This document shows positions 53,156-61,369 of a DNA stretch of 64,000 nucleotides, one piece after another. The position numbers and the translations under genes are program-made. Origin of the DNA: Mycolicibacterium iranicum. Its GTDB lineage: Bacteria; Actinomycetota; Actinomycetes; Mycobacteriales; Mycobacteriaceae. How positions within the stretch are numbered: position 1 is the stretch's first letter; each line of letters starts with the position of its first letter. The notes beneath the pieces are model-generated. The model made no database searches and had not been told where the DNA came from. It saw only the letters and a list, made by a program, of their open reading frames with translations. The stretch covers positions 1 through 64,000 of the forward strand of contig NZ_JACHVU010000004.1 in the NCBI RefSeq assembly GCF_014190915.1, written 5' to 3'.

Positions 53156-53998
53156 ATGCTGCTGTCGTTATCGGATCGCACCTACCTGGTCACCGGAGGT
53201 GGCAGCGGAATCGGCAAGGGTGTCGCCGCTGCCGTCGTCGCCTCCGGGGGCAACGTCGTGCTGGCGGGGCGCAACGCGGACAGGCTTGCGGCGACCGCCG
53301 AGGAGTTGAAGGCCGCAGCCGGCGGCGGCGACGGTCAGGTCATGTACGAGCCCGCGGACGTGACCGACGAGGATCAGGCCGCCCGTCTGGTCGCCGCCGC
53401 CACGGCGTGGCACGGCCGGCTCGACGGCGTCGTGCACAGCGCCGGCGGTTCGGAAACCATCGGCCCGCTCACGCAGATCGACTCGGCGGCCTGGCGCAAC
53501 ACGGTGAACCTGAACGTCAACGGCACCATGTACGTCCTCAAGCACGCGGCACGCGAGATGGTGCGCGGCGGCGGTGGCTCGTTCATCGGGATCTCGTCGA
53601 TCGCCTCCAGCAACACCCACCGGTGGTTCGGCGCCTATGGACCCAGCAAGGCGGCGCTGGACCACCTGATGATGGTCGCGGCCGACGAACTCGGACCGTC
53701 GTCGGTGCGCGTCAACGGAATTCGTCCCGGGCTGACGCGGACCGACATGGTGGCGCCGATCATGGAGTCGCCCGCGGTCAGCGAGGACTACCGCGCGTGC
53801 ACGCCGCTGCCGCGGGTCGGCGAGGTCGAGGACATCGCGAATCTGGCGGTGTTCCTGCTGAGCGACGCGGCGAGCTTCATCACCGGTCAGGTCATCAACG
53901 TCGACGGCGGGCACGGCCTGCGCCGCGGCCCCGACCTCTCGGGCATGCTCGAACCGCTCTTCGGTGCCGACGGCCTGCGCGGAGTCGTCGCCGAGTAG
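53156..53998 (+). CDS. Short-chain dehydrogenase/reductase, KstR-regulated
   Basis: The 280-residue SDR has the cofactor motif TGGGSGIGKG, HSAGG in place of NNAG, and YGPSKAA as active site with Ser in GISSIASS. It ends in GQVINVDGGHGLRRG. Its own KstR box places it in the sterol regulon although it is far from the main cluster. The ATG is not preceded by a clear ribosome site. Likely a steroid or hydroxyacyl-CoA dehydrogenase; substrate unknown. Confidence 0.86.
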   Translation: MLLSLSDRTYLVTGGGSGIGKGVAAAVVASGGNVVLAGRNADRLAATAEELKAAAGGGDGQVMYEPADVTDEDQAARLVAAATAWHGRLDGVVHSAGGSETIGPLTQIDSAAWRNTVNLNVNGTMYVLKHAAREMVRGGGGSFIGISSIASSNTHRWFGAYGPSKAALDHLMMVAADELGPSSVRVNGIRPGLTRTDMVAPIMESPAVSEDYRACTPLPRVGEVEDIANLAVFLLSDAASFITGQVINVDGGHGLRRGPDLSGMLEPLFGADGLRGVVAE

Positions 53999-54088
53999 GG
54001 ACGGCCTGGGCGGGTGCCGCGGGCCGACGCTGTAAGCACGCAGCGAAAGTTCGAGTGAGGGCCTGCCGGAATACCGTTTCGGCGGGGG

Positions 54089-54979
54089 TCAGCTGCCCGG
54101 CTTGGGGCCGCCCGCCTCCCACGCCGCGAGCGCGCCGAGCGCCGCCCAGTCCAGGTCCCGGCCCCCGGCGGCCATCAGGGTGATGAGGCGGTCACGGACC
54201 AGGCTGGCCACCGGCAGCGGCACCTCGAGCTGCTCGCCGGCCGCCAGCACCAACCGCACGTCCTTGAGGCCCAGGTGCGCGGCGAAGCCCGCCGGCTCGA
54301 AGTCGTCACGCGCGAGCAGCCCGCCGTAGGTCTTGTAGGCCGGGGCGGCGAACAGCGTCGAGGTCAGCAGGTCCAGGTACTCCTGCTTGTCCACGCCGGC
54401 CTTGCCGACCAACGCCATTGCCTCGCCGAGGGATTCGATCATCGAGGCGATCAGGAAATTGCCCGAGAGCTTGACGAGGTTGGCCGCCTTCGGATCCGCT
54501 GACACCGCGAAGGTGCGCTGCCCGATCGCATCGAAGAGCGGCTGCAGATCGGCCACGACCGCCGGATCACCCGCGGCGACGACGAAGAGTTTGCCCGCCT
54601 CGGCGGCCTCGGGCCTGCCGAACACCGGCGCGGACACGAAGTGCCGGCCCGACTCGGCGTGCGTGGCGGCCAGCCTCTCGGCCAGGGTGACGCTGATGGT
54701 GCTCGACGAGACGTGCGTGGCGCCGGGCGGGAGCGATTCGGCGATGCCGCCGTCGCCGGAGACCACCGATTCGACGGCCGCATCGTCGGCGAGCATCGTG
54801 ACGACCACGTCGGCGTCGCATGCCGCAGCGACCGACTCCGCGGCCACGGCACCGCGCTCGGCCAGCGCCGCGACCCTCCCGGGGGACCGGTTGTACGCGA
54901 GAACCTCGTGACCTGCCGCCAGAAGGTTGGCGGCCATGCCGGAGCCCATGTTGCCCAGTCCGATGAAGCCGATTCTCAT
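54089..54979 (-). CDS. 3-hydroxyisobutyrate dehydrogenase-like NAD(P) oxidoreductase
   Basis: The 296-residue protein has the Rossmann motif GFIGLGNMGSGMAANLL and the second domain with KLSGNFLIASMIESLGEAMAL, which holds the catalytic Lys of this family. It follows the small molybdenum hydroxylase subunit in the same direction with a 31-base gap, so it is possibly in the same operon and acts on the product or a related hydroxy acid. Confidence 0.86.
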   Translation of the reverse strand: MRIGFIGLGNMGSGMAANLLAAGHEVLAYNRSPGRVAALAERGAVAAESVAAACDADVVVTMLADDAAVESVVSGDGGIAESLPPGATHVSSSTISVTLAERLAATHAESGRHFVSAPVFGRPEAAEAGKLFVVAAGDPAVVADLQPLFDAIGQRTFAVSADPKAANLVKLSGNFLIASMIESLGEAMALVGKAGVDKQEYLDLLTSTLFAAPAYKTYGGLLARDDFEPAGFAAHLGLKDVRLVLAAGEQLEVPLPVASLVRDRLITLMAAGGRDLDWAALGALAAWEAGGPKPGS

Positions 54980-55010
54980 GACGTCGATGCTAGGCGTGCC
55001 CGGGGCGTGG

Positions 55011-55484
55011 TCAGCCCATGGTCTCGGCGGCTCGTTTGACCGCGTTGACGATGCCCTGGTATCCGGTGCAGCGGCAGAAGTTGCCGGACAGGCCCTCGCG
55101 GATCTCGGTGTCGGTCGGGTTCGGGTTCTCCTGGAGCAGCGCCGTGATGCTGGTGACGAAACCCGGTGTGCAGAAGCCGCATTGCAGACCGTGGCATTCG
55201 CGCATCGCGGCCTGGACCGGCGACAGTTCACCGTTCTCGTCGGCGATACCCTCGACGGTCGTCACTTCTTGTCCGTCGACCTGCACCGCGAAGACGAGGC
55301 ACGAGCGCACCGCCTGGCCGTCGAGCAGCACCGTGCAGGCGCCGCAGGCGCCGTGCTCGCACCCCAGATGGGTCCCGGTGAGGCCGCAGCGTTCGCGCAG
55401 GTAGTCCGCCAGCGTCAGCCGGGGCTCGACCGTGCCGGCCTGCCGGCGGCCGTTGACCGTGAGCTCGACGGGAATCTCATGCAT
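55011..55484 (-). CDS. Molybdenum hydroxylase 2Fe-2S subunit (CoxS-type)
   Basis: The 157-residue protein has two 2Fe-2S clusters. Cys42, Cys47, Cys50 and Cys62 form the plant-type site (GCEHGACGACT). Cys102, Cys105, Cys137 and Cys139 (CGFC, CRCTGYQ) form the second. The start overlaps the FAD subunit stop by 8 bases. It transfers electrons from the molybdenum site to FAD. Length is normal. Confidence 0.92.
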   Translation of the reverse strand: MHEIPVELTVNGRRQAGTVEPRLTLADYLRERCGLTGTHLGCEHGACGACTVLLDGQAVRSCLVFAVQVDGQEVTTVEGIADENGELSPVQAAMRECHGLQCGFCTPGFVTSITALLQENPNPTDTEIREGLSGNFCRCTGYQGIVNAVKRAAETMG

Positions 55485-56370
55485 GGACTGCGCTCCTCGT
55501 TTCGAGAGCCGACGTGGTCGCCTCGGTCCAGGCCCGCGCGACCATCGCGGCGCACACCTTCGCACGGTAGGCCGCGGTGCCCTGCAGGTCGGCGGGAATG
55601 TCGTCGAGCGCCGAGACAGCCAGGCGGCCGACCTCCTCGGCAGAGATGTCGCCGACACGTTTGCCGACGACGGCGGATTCGGCAGGGTGCGCACGTTCGG
55701 GCGTCGATCCCATGCCGAGCAGTCCGATGCCGCAGCGTGCCACGGTGTCGTCGTCGTCGAGCTGCACGGCCAGCGTCGCCCCGGCGATCGCGAAATCGCC
55801 GTGGCGGCGAGCGAATTCCTGTACGGAGAAACCGCACCGCCCCGACCAGACCGGGAACGCGACGGCAGTCAGGATCTCGTCGGACGACAGCGCGGTCTCC
55901 CACAGGCCGGTGAAGAAATCGGCGGCGGGGATGCGCCGCGTCCCGCGCGCCGACGTCGCCTCGATCTCGGCGTCAAGGGCCAGCGCGACGGCCGCGTACT
56001 CGGCGGCCGGGTCGGCATGGGCGATCGCCCCGCCCAGCGTGCCTCGGGTCCGGATCTGGAAGTGCCCGATGTGGGGGGTCGACAGGGTCAGCAACGGAAC
56101 CGATTCCGCGACTTCATCGTCCATCCCGACCAGTGCATGCGGGGTGCCCGCACCGATCCACACCGCGCCGTCGCGCAGCTCGATGTTGCGCAACTCCTCG
56201 ACCCGCGAGATGTCCACGAGGTGCTCGAAGTGGGTCAGTCGCATCGCCAGCATGGGGACCAGGCTCTGGCCACCGGCGAGGATCTTCGCGTCGTCACCGA
56301 GCTCGCCGAGCAGTGACACCGCGTCGGCGACGGTGCCGGGCCGGTGATAGGCGAACGGGGCGGCTTTCAT
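55477..56370 (-). CDS. Molybdenum hydroxylase FAD subunit (CoxM-type)
   Basis: The 297-residue FAD-binding subunit has the motifs LAGGQSLVPMLAMRL and TLGGAIAHADPAAEYAAV. It is located between the CoxG-like and small-subunit genes, overlapping both. It passes electrons to an external acceptor. Confidence 0.9.
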   Translation of the reverse strand: MKAAPFAYHRPGTVADAVSLLGELGDDAKILAGGQSLVPMLAMRLTHFEHLVDISRVEELRNIELRDGAVWIGAGTPHALVGMDDEVAESVPLLTLSTPHIGHFQIRTRGTLGGAIAHADPAAEYAAVALALDAEIEATSARGTRRIPAADFFTGLWETALSSDEILTAVAFPVWSGRCGFSVQEFARRHGDFAIAGATLAVQLDDDDTVARCGIGLLGMGSTPERAHPAESAVVGKRVGDISAEEVGRLAVSALDDIPADLQGTAAYRAKVCAAMVARAWTEATTSALETRSAVHA

Positions 56371-57071
56371 GAGGCGAGCAACCGGGCCAGGGCGGCCTGC
56401 AGGTCGTCGGCGAGGACCGCGGCGGGACCCTTGCGTCGGCGACGTCCGAGCGCGAAACCGAGCGTGCCGGCCGCGGCCGCCGCGGCCAGCAACGGCGCGA
56501 ACCGTTTGGCCATCGGCACGGCCACCACCTTGAGCAGATCCACCGAGTCACCGCCGGGTTGTGCTGCCGCCGCGGCGGTTTCGGCCGTCGGCGCCGCAGT
56601 GGCGGTGGTGGCCGCCGCGGGCGTCGTCCCGCCCAGCAGCTCGGCCTCCAGGCTGCGGGCGAATTGCGCGATCAGGTTGCCCGACACGTCCGCCAGCACG
56701 CCGCGGCCGAACTGGGCCGCCTTGCCCGAGATCGCCAGATCGGTGGTGATGGCCACCTGGGTGGCGTCGCCCTCGTCGTTGAGCACGGCGGTGACGGTCG
56801 CCGCGGCGGTCCCGTTGCCGCGGGTCTCCTTGCCCTCGGCGCGCAGCACGATCCGCCTGCCGTCGGCGTCCTTCTCCTTGTACGTCGCAACGCCCTTGTA
56901 GGACACCGTGATCGGACCCACCTTGACCTTGACCGCGCCGTGGAAGGTGTCGCCCTCCACCGACAGCAGGGTGGCGCCGGGCAGGCAGGGTGCGACGCGC
57001 TCGACGTCGGTGAAGACCTCCCAGACCTTCGCGGACGGGACCGCAACCCGGAATTCGTTGTTCAGCTCCAC
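56367..57071 (-). CDS. CoxG-type SRPBCC protein with C-terminal membrane anchor
   Basis: The 234-residue protein has an SRPBCC domain (about 1-145; FRVAVPSAKVWEVFTDVERVAPCLPGA) and an Ala-rich linker. A C-terminal hydrophobic stretch FAPLLAAAAAAGTLGFALG is followed by RRRRK. CoxG proteins tether CO dehydrogenase-type enzymes to the membrane. Here it would do so for the subunits encoded around it. It overlaps the FAD subunit gene by 4 bases. Confidence 0.87.
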   Translation of the reverse strand: MELNNEFRVAVPSAKVWEVFTDVERVAPCLPGATLLSVEGDTFHGAVKVKVGPITVSYKGVATYKEKDADGRRIVLRAEGKETRGNGTAAATVTAVLNDEGDATQVAITTDLAISGKAAQFGRGVLADVSGNLIAQFARSLEAELLGGTTPAAATTATAAPTAETAAAAAQPGGDSVDLLKVVAVPMAKRFAPLLAAAAAAGTLGFALGRRRRKGPAAVLADDLQAALARLLAS

Positions 57072-57073
57072 GG

Positions 57074-59428
57074 TCAGTGGTCCTTTCCAGCTTTTTCGAT
57101 GAGGTCGACGATCGTGGCGGGGGTGGCGGGCAGTTGGGTCAGCGTCACGCCGAGCGGCGCCAAGGCGTCGTTGATCGCGTTGATGACGGCCGGAGGGGCG
57201 CCGATGGCCCCGCCTTCGCCTGCCCCCTTGTAGCCGCCCACGCCGGGCCCGGGGATCTCGACGTGGCCGAACTCGATGGGCGGTACCTCGGTGGCCGTCG
57301 GCAGCAGGTAGTCGACGAACGTCGAGGCCACCGGGTTGCCCGCGTCGTCGTAGGCGAGCTTCTCCAGCAGCGCGCCGCCGATGCCCTGCACCGTGCCGCC
57401 GGCGACCTGACCTTCGACGACGTTCGGGTTGATCATCGGGCCGACGTCCTCGCTGACGATGTAGCGGGTCAGCGTCACATGGCCGGTCTCGACATCGACC
57501 TCGCAGGTGCAGACGTGGGTTGCGTTGGCCCAGTGGATCATCGCCTGCGAGTTGAAGCGGGCGGTGGCCTCCAGGGTGGGGGATACGCCGCCGAGCTGGG
57601 CGGGGTCGTAGTAGGAGCGGTACGCGATGTCGGCGAAGCTGACGCTCTTGTCCGGGTCCGTGCGCACGGCGGCCCTGGAGTGGCCGAGTTCGATGTCGGT
57701 GCTCTCCACCCCGAGCATCTGTGCGGCGATCGCGACGATCTGGTCGCGCAGGATCCCGCCCGCCTCGTTGACCGCGCCCGCCGTCATCGGCCCGCTGCGG
57801 CTGCCCTGGGTCCCCGCGCCGTACGGCGTGACCGCGGTGTCGCCCAGGATGGCGGAGACGTCCTCGATGTTGGCGCCCACGGCATCCGCGGTCAGCTGGA
57901 CGATCGTCGTCTCGATGCTGTTGCCGGCCGAACCGCCGTTGGCGTAGACGTTGATCTTGCCGGTGGACTCCATCCGGACGGTGGCGCCCTCGGTTGCGAG
58001 ATGTCCGGTCGCGGCGCCCGTGGGTTCGATGTAGGCCGAGAAACCGAGCCCGATGTAGCGCCCCTGGGCCAGCGCCTCGGCCTGTTCCTTTCGGAAGCCC
58101 TCGTGGTCGAGGATCTTCACCGCCTGCTCGAAAGTGTCTGCCGGAGCACAGTTGTCGTAGGGCATGCCGTTGGGGTTGAAGAACGGCATCTCGTCACCGC
58201 GCAGGATGTTGATGCGGCGCAGCTCGACGGGGTCCATGCCGATCTTGCGGGCCGCGCAGTCGAGAAGCATCTCCCGCGTGAGGGTTTCGTACTGCCAGGG
58301 GCCGCGGTAGGCGTGCAGTCCCGGCGTATTGGAGAACACGGTCTTGTAGTTGAAGCTCGCCTTGGGCACCCGGTACGGGCCGGGGAAGAACATGCCGATG
58401 GCCGCGGTGGTCAGCACGGGGTACGGCGTGGGATAGGAGCCCACGTCCTGGATGAAGTCGATGTCGGCGGCGAGGATTTTGCCGTCCTCGTCGAAGGCCA
58501 TCCGGACCTTGCCGTCGACGTGGCGCGACTGACCGGCCGACATCAGGTTCTCGCGGCGGTCCTCGATCCACTTCAGCGCGGCGGGCACCTTGCGGGCGGC
58601 GAGCAGGATGCACATGTCCTCGCGCATCGGCACGACCTTCTGGCCGAACGCGCCGCCCGTGTCGCGCATGATGACCCGCACGCCGTGGGCCGGAACACCG
58701 AGCAGCCGCGCCGCGAACGCCCGGAGCTCGTGCGGCGTCTGGGTGGACGCCCACACCGTCAGCTCCGACGTGGTCGGCGTCCACTCGACGACCATGCCGC
58801 GCGTCTCCATCGGCACCGGCACGTACATCTGCTGATAGATGTGTTCCTCGACCACGTGCGCGGCGGAGGCGAACAGCTCCTCGTCCGGCGGCATGCCCCC
58901 CATGCCGCCGGCCACGTTGTCCGGGTACGCCTCGTGCACCACCGGAACCCCGGCCTCGGCACCCCCGACCGCCTTGCGGAAGTCGGCGATCGCCGGCAGC
59001 GGGGCGTAGTCGACCTCGACGAGATCCACCGCGTCCTCGGCCACGTAGCGGCTCTCGGCCACCACCAGCGCGACGGGGTCACCGACGAACTTCACCTCGC
59101 CCTCGGCCAGCGGCGGGCGCGGGGTGTCGGGAATGTCCTTGCCGGCTACGGCGTGCCAGGCCTCGCGCACCTCGGGGTTGAGGTCGGCGGCGGTGAACAC
59201 GGCGTGGACGCCGGGAAGGGCGAGGGCGGCCGAGGCGTCGATGCCGTTGATCGCGGCCCGGGCGAACGGGCTGCGGACGAAGCAGGCGTGCAGCATCCCC
59301 GGGCGGCTGATGTCGTCGACGAACCGGCCGTGACCAGTGAGAAGACGGTTGTCCTCGATGCGCGGAACGCGCTGCCCGGCGTAGCGCGGGGCGACGGCGT
59401 CCGCAGCGTTGACGGCGGTGTCTGTCAC
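57074..59428 (-). CDS. Molybdenum hydroxylase large subunit (xanthine/CO dehydrogenase family)
   Basis: The 784-residue large subunit binds the molybdopterin cofactor. The active-site loop reads AYRGPWQ near 371-377, unlike the AYxCSFR of CO dehydrogenase form I or AYRGAGR of form II. The late GYKGAGEGG near 738 holds the catalytic Glu. GTG at 59428 with GAGGAG 10 bases before it is chosen; GTG at 59437 is too close to that site. The substrate is unknown and unlikely to be CO. Confidence 0.88.
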   Translation of the reverse strand: MTDTAVNAADAVAPRYAGQRVPRIEDNRLLTGHGRFVDDISRPGMLHACFVRSPFARAAINGIDASAALALPGVHAVFTAADLNPEVREAWHAVAGKDIPDTPRPPLAEGEVKFVGDPVALVVAESRYVAEDAVDLVEVDYAPLPAIADFRKAVGGAEAGVPVVHEAYPDNVAGGMGGMPPDEELFASAAHVVEEHIYQQMYVPVPMETRGMVVEWTPTTSELTVWASTQTPHELRAFAARLLGVPAHGVRVIMRDTGGAFGQKVVPMREDMCILLAARKVPAALKWIEDRRENLMSAGQSRHVDGKVRMAFDEDGKILAADIDFIQDVGSYPTPYPVLTTAAIGMFFPGPYRVPKASFNYKTVFSNTPGLHAYRGPWQYETLTREMLLDCAARKIGMDPVELRRINILRGDEMPFFNPNGMPYDNCAPADTFEQAVKILDHEGFRKEQAEALAQGRYIGLGFSAYIEPTGAATGHLATEGATVRMESTGKINVYANGGSAGNSIETTIVQLTADAVGANIEDVSAILGDTAVTPYGAGTQGSRSGPMTAGAVNEAGGILRDQIVAIAAQMLGVESTDIELGHSRAAVRTDPDKSVSFADIAYRSYYDPAQLGGVSPTLEATARFNSQAMIHWANATHVCTCEVDVETGHVTLTRYIVSEDVGPMINPNVVEGQVAGGTVQGIGGALLEKLAYDDAGNPVASTFVDYLLPTATEVPPIEFGHVEIPGPGVGGYKGAGEGGAIGAPPAVINAINDALAPLGVTLTQLPATPATIVDLIEKAGKDH

Positions 59429-59500
59429 GTGGATCACACTCCTCGGGCTGTAGAGAGTGACGTTATCGCATCCGAGAGCGACATTTCCACCACTGGTGTC

Positions 59501-60622
59501 TCACTGTTCGTGGTGAATGCGCCCGCCCGTCTCGCTCAAGGGGCGTCCGCCCCCGCCCCAGCGCTGCGCGATGATCTCCGCGGCGATGGAGACCGCCGTC
59601 TCCTCCGGGGTCCGGGCTCCGAGATCCAGCCCGATCGGACTGGCGAGCCGGTCCAGCTCGGCGTCGGTGAGGCCCGCGTCGCGCAGGCGCTCCAGGCGGT
59701 CCTCATGCGTGCGGCGCGACCCCATCACGCCGATGTAGCCCGCCTCGGGCAGCCGCAGGGCCACCTCGAGCACCGGCACATCGAACTTCGGATCGTGGGT
59801 CAGGACGCAGATCGCGGTGCGGGCGTCGACGGCGCCCTGCTCGGCCTGCCCGGCCAGGTACCGGTGCGGCCAGTCGACGACCACCTCCTCGGCCGCCGGG
59901 AAGCGGGCGGCCGTGGCGAAGACCGGCCGGGCATCGCAGACGGTCACCCGGTAACCCAGGAAGGCCGCCTGCTGGGCCAACGCCGCCGCGAAGTCGATGG
60001 CGCCGAACACCAGCATCCGTGGGCGGGGGGCGTAACTGGAGACGAACACCTCCATGCCCGCGTCCTGGCGCTGGCCGTCGGGACCGTAGACCAGCACCCC
60101 GGAGGTGCCCGCCAGCAGCAGCCCGCGCGCATCGTCGGCGACGGCGTCATCGGCGCGCGGCGATCCCACCGACCCGTGCCGGACGTCCCGGCCGACGATG
60201 AGCCTCCTTCCGACCCGGGTCGGATCGGGATGGGCGATGACGGTGGCCACGGCCACCGCGCGGTGGGCGGCGATGTCGTCGGCCACATCCTGCAGCTGCG
60301 GAAAAGTGTTGCGCGACACGGGCTCGATGAAGATGTCGATGGTGCCGCCACAGGTCAGGCCCACGGAGAACGCATCGTCGTCGCTGACGCCGTAGCGCTG
60401 CAGTTCAGCTGCGCCGGTCGCGGCCACCTCCTGCGCCACCTCGTACACGGCGCCTTCGACGCATCCGCCCGACACCGAGCCGGCCACCGTTCCGTCCGGC
60501 GCGACCACCATCGCGGCGCCCGGTGGGCGGGGTGCGGACTTCATGGTGCGCACCACGGTCGACAGCCCCGCGGTGCCGCCGGCCCGCCACACCGCCAGCA
60601 ACTCGTCGAGGACGTCGCGCAC
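59501..60622 (-). CDS. XdhC-type molybdenum cofactor insertion protein
   Basis: The 373-residue protein has the XdhC/CoxI N-terminal domain (GTAGLSTVVRTMKSAPRPPGAAMVV, GSVSGGCVEGAVYE with the conserved Cys) and a Rossmann C-terminal domain (GYRVTVCDARPVFATAARFP, GYIGVMGSRRTHEDRLERL). It matures the molybdenum cofactor for the enzyme encoded downstream. A 72-base gap separates it from the large subunit gene, and an own promoter for that gene is possible. Confidence 0.88.
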   Translation of the reverse strand: MRDVLDELLAVWRAGGTAGLSTVVRTMKSAPRPPGAAMVVAPDGTVAGSVSGGCVEGAVYEVAQEVAATGAAELQRYGVSDDDAFSVGLTCGGTIDIFIEPVSRNTFPQLQDVADDIAAHRAVAVATVIAHPDPTRVGRRLIVGRDVRHGSVGSPRADDAVADDARGLLLAGTSGVLVYGPDGQRQDAGMEVFVSSYAPRPRMLVFGAIDFAAALAQQAAFLGYRVTVCDARPVFATAARFPAAEEVVVDWPHRYLAGQAEQGAVDARTAICVLTHDPKFDVPVLEVALRLPEAGYIGVMGSRRTHEDRLERLRDAGLTDAELDRLASPIGLDLGARTPEETAVSIAAEIIAQRWGGGGRPLSETGGRIHHEQ

Positions 60623-60650
60623 CAGCGCAGTGTATGCCTACGCTGAACCG

Positions 60651-61316
60651 ATGAGCGTTCAAGCGCTGCGCTACTTGGTCATTGGGGCGCTGGCGGCGTT
60701 CGCCGCCGTGGGTCCGTCCGCGACGGGCTCGGCCGCGCCGGTACCGCCGGTGTCCGACGCCGCCCGCGCCGCCGGCTTCGTCGACGTCCGCAGCGTCGTC
60801 CCCGACGCCGTCGTCGATCTGCGGTACGCGACACCGGACAACTTCGTCGGCGTGCCGCTGTACCCCGCGAACGCGCGCTGCCTGGTCCACGAGTCGCTCG
60901 CCGCCGGTCTGACCACGGCGGCGGATCTCCTGCGCCGCGGCGGGGAGCGCCTCGTCTTCTGGGACTGCTACCGGCCGCACGAGGTTCAGGTCCGCATGTT
61001 CGAGCAGGTCCCCGACCCGGCCTGGGTGGCCCGGCCGGGGGAGTTCGCGCGCAGCCACGTCGCGGGACGGTCGGTCGACGTCACGCTGGCCGGCGCGGAC
61101 GGATTGGTCGACATGGGCACCGGATTCGACGACTTCACCGCTCGCAGCCTGGCCTACGCCGCCGAGGGCGTCAGCGCGGCGGCGCAGGCCAACCGGGCCC
61201 GCCTGCGCGAGGCGATGGTGGCGGGCGGGTTCACCGTCTACGACGGGGAGTGGTGGCATTTCGACGGGCCGGGCGCCGCGGTGGGGCGCCCGATCGTCGA
61301 TGTGCCGGTCGACTAG
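60651..61316 (+). CDS. Secreted D-alanyl-D-alanine dipeptidase (VanX/DdpX family)
   Basis: The 221-residue protein has a signal peptide (hydrophobic 7-25, cleavage after GSAA). The M15 zinc site is complete: His136 and Asp143 in SHVAGRSVDV and His203 in GEWWHFD, with the catalytic Glu200. Arg108 in CYRPHE is also conserved. It should hydrolyse D-Ala-D-Ala dipeptide outside the membrane. It is monocistronic. Confidence 0.9.
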   Translation: MSVQALRYLVIGALAAFAAVGPSATGSAAPVPPVSDAARAAGFVDVRSVVPDAVVDLRYATPDNFVGVPLYPANARCLVHESLAAGLTTAADLLRRGGERLVFWDCYRPHEVQVRMFEQVPDPAWVARPGEFARSHVAGRSVDVTLAGADGLVDMGTGFDDFTARSLAYAAEGVSAAAQANRARLREAMVAGGFTVYDGEWWHFDGPGAAVGRPIVDVPVD

Positions 61317-61369
61317 ACGCTCTGGGAGGTCAGGCACCGCACGTCGGATCGGTTCTGCCGGTTGACGAT

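Noticed and set aside
57074-59428. Carbon monoxide dehydrogenase large subunit (CoxL)
   Set aside because: The AYxCSFR loop required for the Cu-Mo site is absent; the loop reads AYRGPW.
57077-60646. A 1189-codon plus-strand frame
   Set aside because: It is antisense to the molybdenum hydroxylase and XdhC genes, which have full motifs, and its product is His/Arg/Gly-rich without domains.
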